In this document: positions 8,900 through 19,844 of the stretch, in pieces
Position numbering within the stretch: position 1 is the first letter of the stretch
Layout: every line of letters starts with the position of its first letter
NCBI GenBank assembly: GCA_932521025.1
Contig: OW051471.1
Span: 1-64,000, forward strand
Length of the DNA stretch: 64,000 nt
Source: Oscheius onirici
Taxonomy: Eukaryota > Nematoda > Chromadorea > Rhabditida > Rhabditidae
Direction: 5' to 3'
The notes under the pieces: model-generated
What the model was told of the DNA's origin: nothing
Database searches by the model: none
What the model saw: the letters and a program-made list of their open reading frames with translations, nothing else
Program-made: the position numbers and the translations under genes

Positions 8900-11112
8900 A
8901 TGACGGTAGTGGAGGAGATTTGGGATATCGACACAGCGGCAATGTTTGCCGTAAGTTCAATTTGGAAACTTTTTAGACAATAGAATTCCGTACTTCTGGA
9001 GTACATGGGCGACTTCGTCCATAAGGCTATCCATAGCAGATATCCGAGTATTTTGCCTGACTTTACAATAACAAGTTTTGGTTTTGTTATATTTTGTACT
9101 GCTTTGTACTAATAACTTACTTTGTGGATTATGGATGAAGTCGCCCATGTAATCCACAAGAACCCTTAATTCCTTTTAAGAGCTATAAAAACTTTGTTCT
9201 GTGGCACAAAGATGTACTGGGTCAACAGCCATACGGAGGCCTTGTTTGGGGCCGGCCACAGACAAAAGAAATTACCCAGGTTCTTTTCCTGACGGCCGAT
9301 AATATGACGAGCGCAACGGCAGAATACCTGGCTAGCATAATGTCGTCCGGTCAGTTTTGTGCCTACATCAGTAGAAGTCGAACCGTTTCCAGATCTTCAT
9401 CTGGTTGCAAATCTAACAATTGACGGCTTTGTGACTCCGCCAGTCAGTCTTGATCGGCAAATCTTCCAGCTTTCAGCAACACAAGAGGTTGATTATATTT
9501 TTTGAGAGTTCATATGTATTTCAGATTCTCCAACGGGCCGACTTATCCAGCTTTCTGGATCGTAACGGGCAGCTCAATGCTGCTCAGTTCACAAACCAAG
9601 GACTTTCTCTTTACGCCCGTGTTGGAGTCGAGTTCAATCTTCGAGTCGGAGCCGAAGCTGAAGATTTGAAAGCCAGTGCAAAGCGCTATTTTGACGAAAT
9701 GGACAGAATGGTCTTTATCAATCAGGGCAAAGGAATCGTCTTGAGTCGTAAACCCGAAAAAGAATCCGTGGCCAAATTGTTAGACGGATATGCCAAGGGA
9801 ACTATGCAGTATAAGGTTTTGTTGAAACATAAAACTGGACAGTATCTTTTTTAGGACGCCATGGAATTCACGGCTTATCAGAACCTGACCAGAAATACAA
9901 AAAACGACTCAGAGGACCAGAAAATGGTTCCCATTGCACGGATAACTCGTGATGGGACCAAGTACATAGCCTATTCGGCAGTTTTCACAGTAGTTGTACC
10001 AGTTTACTGTGGCGAAGACTCCAATCAAATCTACGAACGATTCCAGGAGGGACTGAGAAGAAGAGTTCAAGCCATTGTGTGGACGAATATTCCGGGACTG
10101 CAGAAAAAGGCTTGCTCTTATCTGAATAAAACTGACATTTTTTTTCAGCAGGAACTAGTAAAAACAACATCGGCAGTTTTCTACCCACCCGGATGGAGCA
10201 CAATGGTGCATTTACAGGTGCCCGATTTACCGGTTGCCGGACAAAGTTAGTCTCCTCTTTTTCAATGGAAACAAAAATCTCAGAAAGTTTCCGAGTCCGT
10301 TTGCACAAACTTCTCAACTTGAGTGCATTTACCCCATGCCTCCGCTTAGCTCAACAGATTCCTTTCGGCGGAGCTGCAGCTTCTAAGCTTCTCAGAACAC
10401 CTCATTCTTCAATCGCAAGTTACAAGGCTCTCGGGAAAGTCTCAACTGTGAAAGGACCGTACAATTATCATCATTACATGCAGGATAATTTTGATGACAA
10501 TGGTGCGTTTGATTGGAAAAAAACGGCAAACAAAAATGATCGAAATTCAGGCTGGGGATGTGCCTATCGAAGTCTGCAAACCATCTGGAGTTGGTTCGTG
10601 TTGAATGGCTTCTGTGACAAGCCTGTGCCGACACATCGAGAAATCCAGCAATGCTTGGTGAAAATTGGTGACAAGGAGGAAAAGTTTGTCGGAAGCAGGC
10701 AGTGGATCGGCTCGACAGAAATCGGCTTTGTTTTGGACGAGTTGCTAGGCATTGAGAGCAAATTCATTACGACTGGATCCGGAGCCGAGGTTGCTGAGAA
10801 GGCAAGAGAATTGGCTCATCATTTTGATACGGCCGGAAGTCCGGTCATGATTGGTACAGAATTGAAAAAAAAAACAAATTTTTTACTTTTCTTTTAGGCG
10901 GTGGACAGCTAGCCCATACTATCCTCGGAGTTGACTTTGATGACAGCACGGGAGACTGTCGATTCCTCGTACTGGACCCTCATTATACCGGCAGTGAAGA
11001 TATTCGAACGGTAACAAGTAAAGGATGGTGCCAGTGGAAGCCGGCCAGTTTCTGGAAAACCGAATACTTTTACAATATGGTCTGTCCTCAGCCGCCAGCC
11101 GACGCCATCTAG
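8900..11112 (+). CDS. odr-8: UFM1-specific cysteine protease 2 (UFSP2, C. elegans ODR-8 type)
   Basis: UFSP proteases mature the ubiquitin-like modifier UFM1 and remove it from targets at the endoplasmic reticulum. The C-terminal peptidase domain is clear: NSGWGCAYRSLQTIWSW holds the catalytic Cys (codon 10559-10561), then REIQQCLVKIGDK, SRQWIGSTEIGFVLDELLGI, GGGQLAHTILGVDFD and LDPHYTG (catalytic Asp and His as DPH), ending YNMVCPQPPADAI. The N-terminal half (YGGLVWGRPQTKEITQVLFL and following) matches the UFSP2 extension. The start ATG at 8900 gives MTVVEEIW. Introns are mostly 37-41 nt. The stretch 10110-10148 can be read either as a 39-nt GC-AG intron or as 13 extra residues in frame. Intron 1 holds a fold-back element. 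In C. elegans, odr-8 mutants mislocalise odorant receptors. Confidence 0.93.
8998..9155. repeat. Short fold-back element in UFSP2 intron 1
   Basis: The arms TACATGGGCGACTTCGTCCA (about 9002-9021) and, reverse-complemented, TACATGGGCGACTTCATCCA (about 9130-9149) flank a roughly 110-nt centre. It occupies most of the intron, which is otherwise of the usual small size. It looks like a MITE insertion; no second copy was found in the window. Confidence 0.7.
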
Positions 11113-12320
11113 AATTAATAATGTTCCGTTTCTGTAATTTTTGAGATTTATGATGTTCAATGTTTTCTAGAGTTATGCAAAATTACTGTGATCGTTTGTC
11201 TTTTTCCAACCATGTTTCTATGTTTTGTGGTGTCTATAAAATCTATTTTTCTTATTCTCCCTCAATCACGATACTGCACCAACGTCTCCGACCTCGCTCC
11301 TAAGAAGTGAGTTCTTTTGCGATTAGTGCGTCTCCTCAAGTCTTCCTCCAGTTGTATTTGTTTGCCGCTCTTTCGCGTCTCTGCTGTACTTTTACGCCTC
11401 GGAATATATGCGCAACAGCCACTTTTCGGACTACACTAAAGTGAAGAGATGAAATGGATTTGTTGTTTTTCCCATCATTCAGAGGGTGGTCACTGTTGCC
11501 TCAAAAACAGCCGGTTGTTGACTGTCAGTTTCCTGCCACCTTGTATCTTTGTCCGGCATAAATTGTACATAAAAGTCAACTTTTGTTTTTGACTCTGCTG
11601 ACCAGGTAGAGGTGGTCGATTTGTGGCGGCAGTTGTGTGACATACCAGCCCCCGCTATCGATTTGTAACCCCTCCCGTGTGGCCAACACGCTCCTACGAA
11701 ATCGCCTCCACTAGTCTCTATCGAATATTAATATGTATGTAGATGTGTCCAGCCCGTTTTGCCACACTCTATTTTACTGGCGGACTGATAGATTTCGTCC
11801 GGCAACATTTCCTCTTTCCTTTTTCTGTTCAGGATTGTTCGAACACCATCAGTGATCAATTGACCACAAGAACTGACCAATTCTTCATTTTGGCGTTTAC
11901 GCGTTGAAAATTTTATTAAAAGATTGCCGTTTTGTCAAAAATGGGACTAAGATTCAATGCATTAAGCACAAGATTTCTTTCTTTTCTTTACAAAATGGCT
12001 ATGAAAGTGAAATTGATCAATTTTCGCTCTCAAGCAAGCAGAATATTTGCTTTTTTTGAGAAGTAGATTTAAAGAATTTTCCAATCTACCCCCTCCCCCC
12101 TCCATTTCCTCTCTCGCATTCCCTAAACGACAGGTCAAGACTTCAAATTTAGCCTGTGTCGGCAGCTCTGGCGGCCGACGCCCTTCAGTTGACTTGTGCT
12201 TTATTTGCCCAACTATCCTCCACCGGAATACAATAGACAATTCGTCTTTTCCCATTGTTTTCTTTACCAATTGCTTGAATTTCTTGTTATATCGGCATTT
12301 TAAAAAGCCGGAAATAACAT
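11113..12320. other. UFSP2 3' region and BicD upstream region
   Basis: About 1.2 kb without a convincing frame. It should contain the UFSP2 3' UTR and the promoter and outron of the BicD gene. The part at 11240-11420 is pyrimidine-rich and may be a 5' untranslated exon or promoter. Confidence 0.35.
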
Positions 12321-12334
12321 TTTCAACCTTCAGC
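12321..12334 (+). promoter_or_regulatory. Probable spliced-leader acceptor of BicD
   Basis: TTTCAACCTTCAG ends at 12333 and the ATG follows one nt later at 12335. No upstream coding exon is visible, so a trans-spliced leader joining almost at the start codon is likely. Confidence 0.6.
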
Positions 12335-15300
12335 ATGGGTGATGATCTAGAGCGGGTAAGGGTGGAGGTCGCCAGATTGACCAAAGCTTTGGAGGAAGCG
12401 AATGCCGAAAAGTTCCAGGTACATTTTAGCCACAGAGACTAAGAGCCAAAGAGAAAAATCCAAATGAACAGAAGAAAAACTTGAGACACATAGGCAGAGA
12501 ATAACACGTTTTATTTGAAAAAAGCTTTCAGGCAGCCGAATATGGAATGCTTCTGTATGAGCAGAAGACTGAGCTCGAAGTCAAGGTAGCCCATCTACAA
12601 GATCAATACGACCAGGCCAAAATAGACATCGAAAAGGCTAACCAAACCTTGGACGAGTTCCGTCATCAACACAAAGCCGCCACCGCTACAGAACTCGAAC
12701 ATGAGAGGTCGTTGTTGGAAGTAGGTGTTTTTCTTGACCGATCCAACACAATTTTGCCGTTAAAAGGGCCTAAAGGATATTCAAAATGATGAGAGGGCAG
12801 AAGAATTAAATAATGCTAACTTTAGGAATCATCAGCAAAGGAGCAAGAACTCCTCAAGAGAATCAACACTCTGGAAAGTGAGCTCAGATCTTCTGAAGCA
12901 GAATTGAAAAGGTCCAAAAGTGAATTGGAGCGTCTACAGGCTGAACATTCAAATGCTGCTGAATCTGGGCAGCAGCTAGATGAAGAGAGAAGACGACTCA
13001 GAATTGAGTTAAAGGTACAGATATATTTTAAACTAAACAGTCACGCTTTTACAGGAAGTGAAAGAACGTGAGCAGCGAATGCTGTCCGAGTATACTGAGC
13101 TCGAAGAGGAGAACATTGCTCTACAGAAAACTGTGGCAAATCTTCGCGGACAACAGGTCGAATACGAGGCTGTTAAAATGGATAATAACCGCTATATTGA
13201 CGAGATTGATTTGCTCAACATGGCCGTTCAAGAAATGCAGTCACTTAAAAACATTGCCGACCGACAGGTGTGTCTTTCTGCCTTTACCAGTTTCATTTTC
13301 TGTCGTTACATTTAGTGTAACCTCTTTCGTTCAGGTAGAAGAAGCTCTACAAACTGCTCAGCAAGAACGTGAGCTTCGTCTGGCTCTGAAACGAGAGCTG
13401 GAGGCGGCAAAGAATGCCGAACATATGCATAGCTTGACGGATATGTTGGCCGGATTGGAGCGGCTGGGAGGGGTGAGTCGAAAAGGGGAGAAATGAAAAA
13501 AACTTGTTCTTGACTATTTTGAAGGCTTTTCTTGCACTTCGAGCCAAAAATCACCAGTTCGCGGCTTCTGAGCACTTATTCAATATGATCAAAGCATTTT
13601 CAAGCTTTGCAACGCTTTTACAATGTTCTAGAGTTTATCTACAACTTTGCTAATCATCAAAAATCTAAAAATGTATGCATGAGCTTGAAATATTAGGTTT
13701 TTTAAACAGCTCCAAAATATAGGGGAAGTCTAAAGAAAACTTTCCCAGGAAAAGCATCAAGAGTTTGAATAATTGCAGGATGGTGAAGAGGTCCAACCGA
13801 AGCCGGCAGCAAATGATCTCTTCAGTGAACTCAGCAATACCAACAGCGATGCTAAGGTAGTTTTAAAGTTTTTTGGGGAATTTGCATATTTGATACGTTT
13901 TTATAGGTTCGAGACCTCGAATCGGCTAACGAAAACCTGTCAGAGCAGTTGAAAGAAAGAGAAAAGACGGTCATCGATTTGGTAACAACATTGATGAACA
14001 AACTTCATATTATTCACAGTGGAGGTGAGAACGTCTCTGGAATGAAAGAACCTTTTGTAGAGCTCGATTTCATGCACGCGAGACAGCAGAAAGATGTTGT
14101 TTTGGAAAAGATTGGCCATCTTATCAAGGTAAGCAAAAACAAACTTTTTTTTACATGATTGTACATGCGCTTTCAAAAGTGTGTTTTTGCCAGAACGGAG
14201 CCAGCGATCCCCAAGCCGACAAAAAAGCTCACGCGCTTCGAGCCGATGTCCGGACTCTCCTTCTTCTGGCAGGAGAGAAAACAGCCCAAATGGCTGCTAC
14301 TCAGGTAGAAATAGGCAGAGAGCCTGTCGATAAAGATAGTTTAGGACGCAATGATTCAAGTTTCCGACCAACTCTATCAGTTCTACCACCAGACAGCTCA
14401 AAGTCAAGGTTTGAGCACGGATAAGAATATTATTGATGTGAGTAAAAGAGAGACTGATAAAGATTGAGACGTTGAGTCGACAAAAATTTAATTCCGCTTC
14501 AGATTGTAAAACGTTTGCGACAGCTGGCAAAGGAAAACGCCGAAGACATTCCCAAGGTTTCACTTGCTGATGAGGGAGTCGAGAGTGGCACGGAAACGGA
14601 TACCTCTGGAGGAAAGGGAATCCCTCTCACGGCTGACAGAGTTGTATGTTTTTCTATTTGATCATCATCCAAATATTATTCAACTCAATTCACGCTGTTT
14701 TAGGTACTCGCACCGTCTTTCATCAAAGACGTCGACACAAAACTGACCAGCTGCAAGGTCAGCGAAATCGCCTCGGAGTCCGATCTCAGACAGAGAATCC
14801 TCTCAGGTTTTCGTCATACTTTTTTTCACTCCCTTGTTTTAGATGTTAGTCCAATGAATCAGACAATGGACAGCTTGAAAAAGTTGCTCTCTTCTGTGAA
14901 AAGAGTGACAGAGCAGGCTCTGAATCAAGCTGTTGCCAACACTGGCGCCGAAAATGACGACATTGCCATGCAAAATGTCAAGCTGCGAAGTCTGCTCAGC
15001 ACCAAAAGGTAGGCCATTCAAAGAAAGAGAGACAGGTAACTCCATTCAGAGACCAGATATCTACTCTCCGTACGGTGTTAAAGTCAAATAAGATGACGGC
15101 AGAAGCAGCTCTGGCCTCTTTGAGGGACAAGTACGAGGCGGAGAAAAGAGCGAATCAGGTGAGAAAATAGTAAAGTAAAAAAAATTAACTATGTTAGGAG
15201 CTTTCTGAGCGACAGAGACGAGAACTGAAGCAGCTGAAAGAAGACGCAGCCACCTTCGCAAGTCATCGAGCCATGTTCACAGCTCGCTGTGAAGAACTCC

Positions 15301-15673
15301 AAGCCCAAGTGGAGGAGATGCAGAATGAGCTGAGAAAGGCTGACGAGGAAAAGAAGACACTTAACCAACTCTTGAGAATGGCTATTCAGCAAAAACTTCA
15401 AGCAAATCAGGTAAACTTAGGCCCTGCAATCTTCAGAAACTGAATGCGAATTTTTAGCGACTGGAAGAGGTGGAAGTTGATCGAGATACTCGACAAGCCT
15501 ACAAGAGAAACAGTAACAAGCAGCCTGCAGGCAGGGGAGAGGTAAAATAATTTTTTCTCCTATTTTGAAAAATTCCCGTTGTTAAGAATTATCAACCTCC
15601 ACGAGCCGTTCGCTATCCACCGACAGCAGCGCCGGGGGGCTCGAGAGGAGGGGTGAAGAGGGAGAACAACTAA
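12335..15673 (+). CDS. bicd-1: Bicaudal-D dynein adaptor
   Basis: BicD proteins link cargo to dynein and dynactin. The whole product is coiled coil, as expected. The N-terminus [20 protein letters not shown] matches the BicD CC1 start, including the AAEYG (AAxxG-like) box that binds dynein light intermediate chain. Next come [20 protein letters not shown] and [19 protein letters not shown], a conserved BicD block. The C-terminal cargo-binding coil reads [20 protein letters not shown] and [19 protein letters not shown], near-identical to the animal BicD signature. The tail is basic and Pro/Gly-rich and ends VKRENN at 15673. About 16 exons; introns are mostly 36-60 nt. A small ORF with its own coding signature begins 20 nt after the stop. 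Confidence 0.94.
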
Positions 15674-15693
15674 GCTGGTTGGATCTCCACGAG

Positions 15694-15918
15694 ATGGCCA
15701 AATTGCTCAATTCTTCCATGTATCCTCTTGGACCCATCTCGACTCTTCTCCCCGATGACCCCACCTCACCTGCGGACGAAGAACTGGATCGACTGGTCTC
15801 CGAAATGCGGGCCCAGCTTCTTCGACCTCGTCTATTTGCAGGCATCGAACTCGTGATGCTCTTTCTGTCCATTCCCGTCGTTCTTATCTATCTGGTCAGC
15901 TATTTATATAGTCTGTGA
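15694..15918 (+). CDS. Small tail-anchored membrane protein, new, in the frame after BicD
   Basis: A 74-residue frame (MAKLLNSSMYPLGPISTLLP onward) begins 20 nt after the BicD stop in another frame. It has an acidic middle (PDDPTSPADEELDRL), then one strong membrane segment (IELVMLFLSIPVVLIYLVSY) and stops three residues later, as a tail-anchored protein would. The third codon position is strongly C/T biased and the AT-rich 3' UTR begins only after its stop, both signs of real coding. The frame stays open upstream to about 15586, overlapping the last BicD exon. No TTTCAG acceptor precedes the ATG. It may be a second cistron of the BicD mRNA or the end of an alternative BicD isoform. I do not recognise the family. 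Confidence 0.55.
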   Translation: MAKLLNSSMYPLGPISTLLPDDPTSPADEELDRLVSEMRAQLLRPRLFAGIELVMLFLSIPVVLIYLVSYLYSL

Positions 15919-16365
15919 TTTATTTCTCTGAGCCTTACTTTCAAATAATTAAAGGACCAACTGCTATAACAATGCGTGTAAAATGGCAGAATAAGGTATA
16001 CCAAGTTTTCTTTGTTCAATTTACAGTGCCTTTAATTATTTATTGTTAACTTACAGTTCCTTTTTGTTTAGAAAAGATAATAAATATAGATTTCTTACGT
16101 GAATGAAAAGGCAGAAGGCCACAACTCTCTTATTGCGAATAATTTTACCACACTCCGAGAGTTTATAAAAAGTGGCTATAAAAAAGCCTACTCTCGTCAA
16201 AAGTAGTCACAAGTCCCTTTCCCCGCAAGCTCAATTACACGAAACTTTCCCATGTCAGATCTCAATTTCGATCATTCGGGGCAGACTATTCCCAAGCTTT
16301 TTTTGTTCGCCAATCTGTTAAATTAACAGCTTGTCTGTCGACGAAGGCTCGTCTCTTCTTCGACA
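15919..16365. other. Intergenic region with TATA-like boxes before the cathepsin gene
   Basis: AT-rich 3' region, then TTTATAAAAAG and GGCTATAAAAAAG near 16165-16190, about 180 nt before the cathepsin ATG. These are plausible core promoter elements. No gene seen. Confidence 0.4.
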
Positions 16366-17498
16366 ATGGGAATTGTTACACGTCTTTTACTTCTCATCTT
16401 GGCTGTATATTTTGGAGAAGGCTGCCCCAAAAGACCAGCCAAAACTCGTCTTGTAAAAGGACTGCCGGTCTCCTTTATTGATCCGAAATTTTTGAGAATT
16501 CCGAGTGAGGCTCTTCCAACAGAGTCTGAACTGAGAGACGAATTCGTCTTTCCAGCTCAGTAAGTTTTTATTCGGAGAGGAGAAAGAGAGGAACTGTATT
16601 TAATTTCAAAAAATGGAAATTTCTTCAGATTCGATCTCTCTCGGGAGTATCCGAAATGCAACCTCCGAAGAGTTTTCTATCAGGGACCGTGCGGTACCTG
16701 CTGGGCCGTCGCTTCTGCTACCGTACTTTCTGATGCGATTTGTATCAAAACTGGAACATCAACTGAATTTTCCGCTGCCGATTTGCTCGACTGTTGTCCA
16801 GACTGTGGTGGTTATGACGGTGGCTATCCGTACTATGCATTTGACTATTTTAAAAGCAAAGGAACAGTAACCGGAGGATATGAGAAAGTGGTTAAGTCGA
16901 CAATTTTGTTAGGAAGGTTGCTATTCATACAAAAATGTAACCAACTACTGGATGACTTGTCCCTACAATCCTGTATGCAACAGAAAAACCTGTCTGGTTA
17001 AGACTTTCACAGGTGAGCTGATAAATGAGGGACAGAGACTTCTTTTCCGTAATCCTTTTACACTGTAAATTCTTTAGTCAAAAACACTATTACCGGCTAC
17101 GATGAAAGGCAGCTAATGGAAGCGCTTTACGTCAATCGCGTTCCTTTCGTTGTCGGAATGTATACCAACAATGATTTTATGAGTTACTCTGGAGGCATTT
17201 ACAAGGAGATTTGTTCCTTACAAACTAGTCTCTTACAGAACAAAACATAGAGTCTACGTCCGATGAACAACCTGCCCGATCATGCTGTGAAAGTTATTGG
17301 CTGAGGAACAAACTATGACACTGAAGAGAAATTCTGGATCGTCGTCAATTCGTGGGGACTGGCATGGGGATTGAATGGTAGTGATTTTCGACATTGGGAC
17401 CATTGATTTCAGGCACCTTCCACTTGAGAAAAGGATACAACGATTTGAGTCTAGAAAAGGGAATGGGAGGTGTCTCCGTAGCTATCAACACTGTCTGA
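16366..17498 (+). pseudogene. Cathepsin B-like cysteine protease with two in-frame stops
   Basis: The signal peptide MGIVTRLLLLILAVYF starts at 16366, followed by a short propeptide and the mature domain. The catalytic Cys box is intact (YQGPCGTCWAVASATVLSD), then DLLDCCPDCGGYDGGYPYYAF, KNVTNYWMTCPYNPVCN, YSGGIYK, DHAVKVIG (catalytic His) and FWIVVNSWG (catalytic Asn). The canonical IIGWG box reads VIG-stop-G because TGG is TGA, and a TAG lies about 19 codons earlier; no standard intron removes both while keeping frame. The C-terminal region lacks the Cys usual after RG. An intron of 22 or 25 nt is needed at 16888-16912. AATAAA lies at 17508. It is either a young pseudogene or has sequence errors. 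Confidence 0.75.
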
Positions 17499-17558
17499 TA
17501 ACGTCTGAATAAAAATGCACTGAAATCTTTTGAATTTTTCGACAAATGTTCAATCCGA

Positions 17559-19524
17559 CTATCCAAACGAGTAGTATACCATGTAAAAGTTGTACAGGAG
17601 AAAAATTGGAATGGTAAACTTGTAGTAGTACTCGGCGAGATCCATCCGCTGCAAGGCAAATTTGTAGTGCGGGCGTTGTTCAAAGTTTATGTATAGAAGC
17701 CGCCAACAGAAAACAAAGACTGTTTGCAGCATAGTGACGGTCATTATCCATACTGAAACAATGTCTTTTGGTTGGAGGGAAACAGGGAAGAAACCTATGG
17801 CCGGCATACTGTCAAAATCGACAGGAAGACTGTCAACAAGATCGGAGACAATGAGACATTCGCCAATCATGCAGAAGCAGAGCCAGGCAATGACGTGACG
17901 GCTGTGCACAATAGAGAGAAGGTAAATCAGCCTAGAAACGTTTCAAATAAGTGCCCACTCAAGTTATGTCTATGTTTTCTATATCTTTGACTTCATAAAC
18001 CAAAAACTGAAAGATTGGGTTTTCGAATCAACGTATTGGGAAGATAGTGGTCTTCAATGAAAACTATGATCTGTTCAAAAAGAAGAGGGATTACCATAAG
18101 ATTTTAGCTCTTCCCTTCAAGCTCCGCTTAGCATGTAAACATTGGATACTCCGCCAACTAATTCGAAAGATATACTGCGAACTTTGGAATTTGTTGGCTG
18201 AGTATCCAATGTTTGTGTGCTAAGTGGGTCTCGAAGGGAAGAGTTAAAATTTTACGGTAATCCCTCTTATTTTTGAACAGACCATATTATGATATATTTC
18301 TGGTCCGCTTCTGGTGCCTTGCTTAAGACAATAAACTCACACAGAAAGTCCAAAAACTGGATTGGCCATCCTGGCAATATAAAAGACGTTAATTCTTCTG
18401 AACATATGGTTGAAAAATCCGACAGACCGAATAATGGATGCTGGGTATCTGAATTGACTTTTATGTCACTTACTGAAGCCTCAAAACTTTTTAGGATTTT
18501 CGACTCTATATGAACCAGGAAGAAGGTAAAGAGTTTTTTGCTCTACAGCTGTCAAATGGTACTGTCCTGCATACAGTGGCGTCCTTGACCCGATTTTAAG
18601 GGGATACCGTTTGATAGGACCCATAACAATGAGATTCACTCTAAAATAGATAATAGTGACCATATAATCCCAAATCTAACTGAGATATAGGCTGAGGCGT
18701 GAAGATGGTAACGGAACAGTTCTGCTCGTCGTTAGGATATTTATCGAAACGGAGGTGACAAGTACTTCTGATTTGATAGCGGACCTGAACCATTTTTACC
18801 TTTTTTTCTGATGAGAAAATACTGACAGTCACAAACACTTGCCCATTGCTCCGAATGTTTATTCGTGTCGGCTCGGTTTGCAAAAGATCAGAGGACCGGG
18901 CGTACATTTCCGTCACATACAGTCTCGGCATAAACGGTTCCATGTTTGCCGCTTTCAGATATCGTCTATTCTTTGCAATAGCATGAACACCGCCATAAAG
19001 AGTCGAATTCCATTTTAGACGAGTGTCTTTCCAGCTCTAAACTCTGGATTGTGCTTCTGTCTCTATCTATATCTCTCTGTCTTTCCGCATCTTTAATTCT
19101 TACCACCATAAGCGTCCCATGCATGGTCATTACTCCATATCGTTCGTCCTGCAATTTTTCATATTTATATACCATAAAACGAACCAAATCTTGAAGGTGT
19201 TCAATTTGAAGTCCAATTGTGACATTGACAGATGGCTGGATAGAAGTAACCGAATTATCGTACTTGTTTATGCCTTGAGGGGAGAGAATGTCGTTTAGAA
19301 GAGCAGTCTGAACGTTTGAAAGTCTTCAAAAATTGGAGAAAGACACACCTCCCAGTACGTTCGGTGAGCAAAATCAATTCTGCTCGGTGTGAACAGAAAA
19401 TCAAATAAAGTCCAGATAGGTAGTCCGGTGGACATTCCTCGGGGGAATAGCAATACGCAGTGAAGTTGGGCAGTTTATATTTTGAAATCTGACACGCTTG
19501 ACCGTCCGTTATGCTTATAAACAA
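17559..19524 (-). CDS. Cys-loop ligand-gated ion channel, pore helices not found
   Basis: The extracellular domain is clear in order: ALLNDILSPQGINKY, MDERYGVMTMHGTLMV, SWKDTRLKWNSTLYGGVHAI, MPRLYVTEMYARSSD, then the Cys-loop STCHLRFDKYPNDEQNCSV, with exactly 13 residues between the two Cys. The C-terminal exon (17909-17559) gives hydrophobic segments AWLCFCMIGECLIVSD, VSVWIMTVTMLQTVFVFCW and YYKFTIPIFLLYNFYMVYY, resembling TM3 to TM4. Between them (17910-18480) I cannot find TM1 and TM2, and a MITE occupies 18065-18286. The gene may be broken or its exons may have diverged. The signal-peptide exon was not identified; the given start is the acceptor-side edge of the first recognisable exon. 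A 24-nt intron fits at 19149-19172. Ligand and ion choice cannot be stated. Confidence 0.7.
18065..18286. mobile_element. Fold-back MITE, family A, copy 2
   Basis: A 222-bp palindrome with ends TATGATCTGTTCAAAAAG and, reverse-complemented, TATGGTCTGTTCAAAAAT. Both arms share TTAGCTCTTCCCTTC or close variants. It lies in the middle of the channel gene where the pore-forming helices should be encoded. Confidence 0.88.
19149..19172 (-). other. Candidate 24-nt intron of the channel gene
   Basis: Starts GTATATAA and ends AATTGCAG on the coding strand. Removing it joins DLVRFM to DERYGVMT, the spacing normal for Cys-loop channels. Because 24 is a multiple of three, retention would instead add eight residues without a frameshift, so this case is weaker than the one at 20348. 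Confidence 0.5.
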
Positions 19525-19844
19525 CTAAAGATACTGAGGGCAAGCTGTTCAAAATCCAGAAAACTTTATCTCTCACGTTGTTCTTACATGAGAATTTTTT
19601 CTGCAAGCAGGTATGGACGATGAGAATTTCCCCGAACGGAATAGTAGATTTCTATTAATCTTCAGGTCTTATTATACCGTCGGTGAAGAGATTGAGTATT
19701 TTTCTCTCTGACACTTTTCGCCGAAAGAACCTTGATTCCAGCAGGTGAATTTTTAGCAGAGGAAGTATATTCCATTCCTAGTATACTAATGAATTGTTTT
19801 TCAAATCTCAGTTTGTTCTACAATTGTCACGCTCAATTTATAGA

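Noticed and set aside
17200-17250. A 26- or 38-nt intron that would remove the TAG of the cathepsin gene
   Set aside because: Both lengths shift the frame and create another stop at once; the downstream TGA would also remain.
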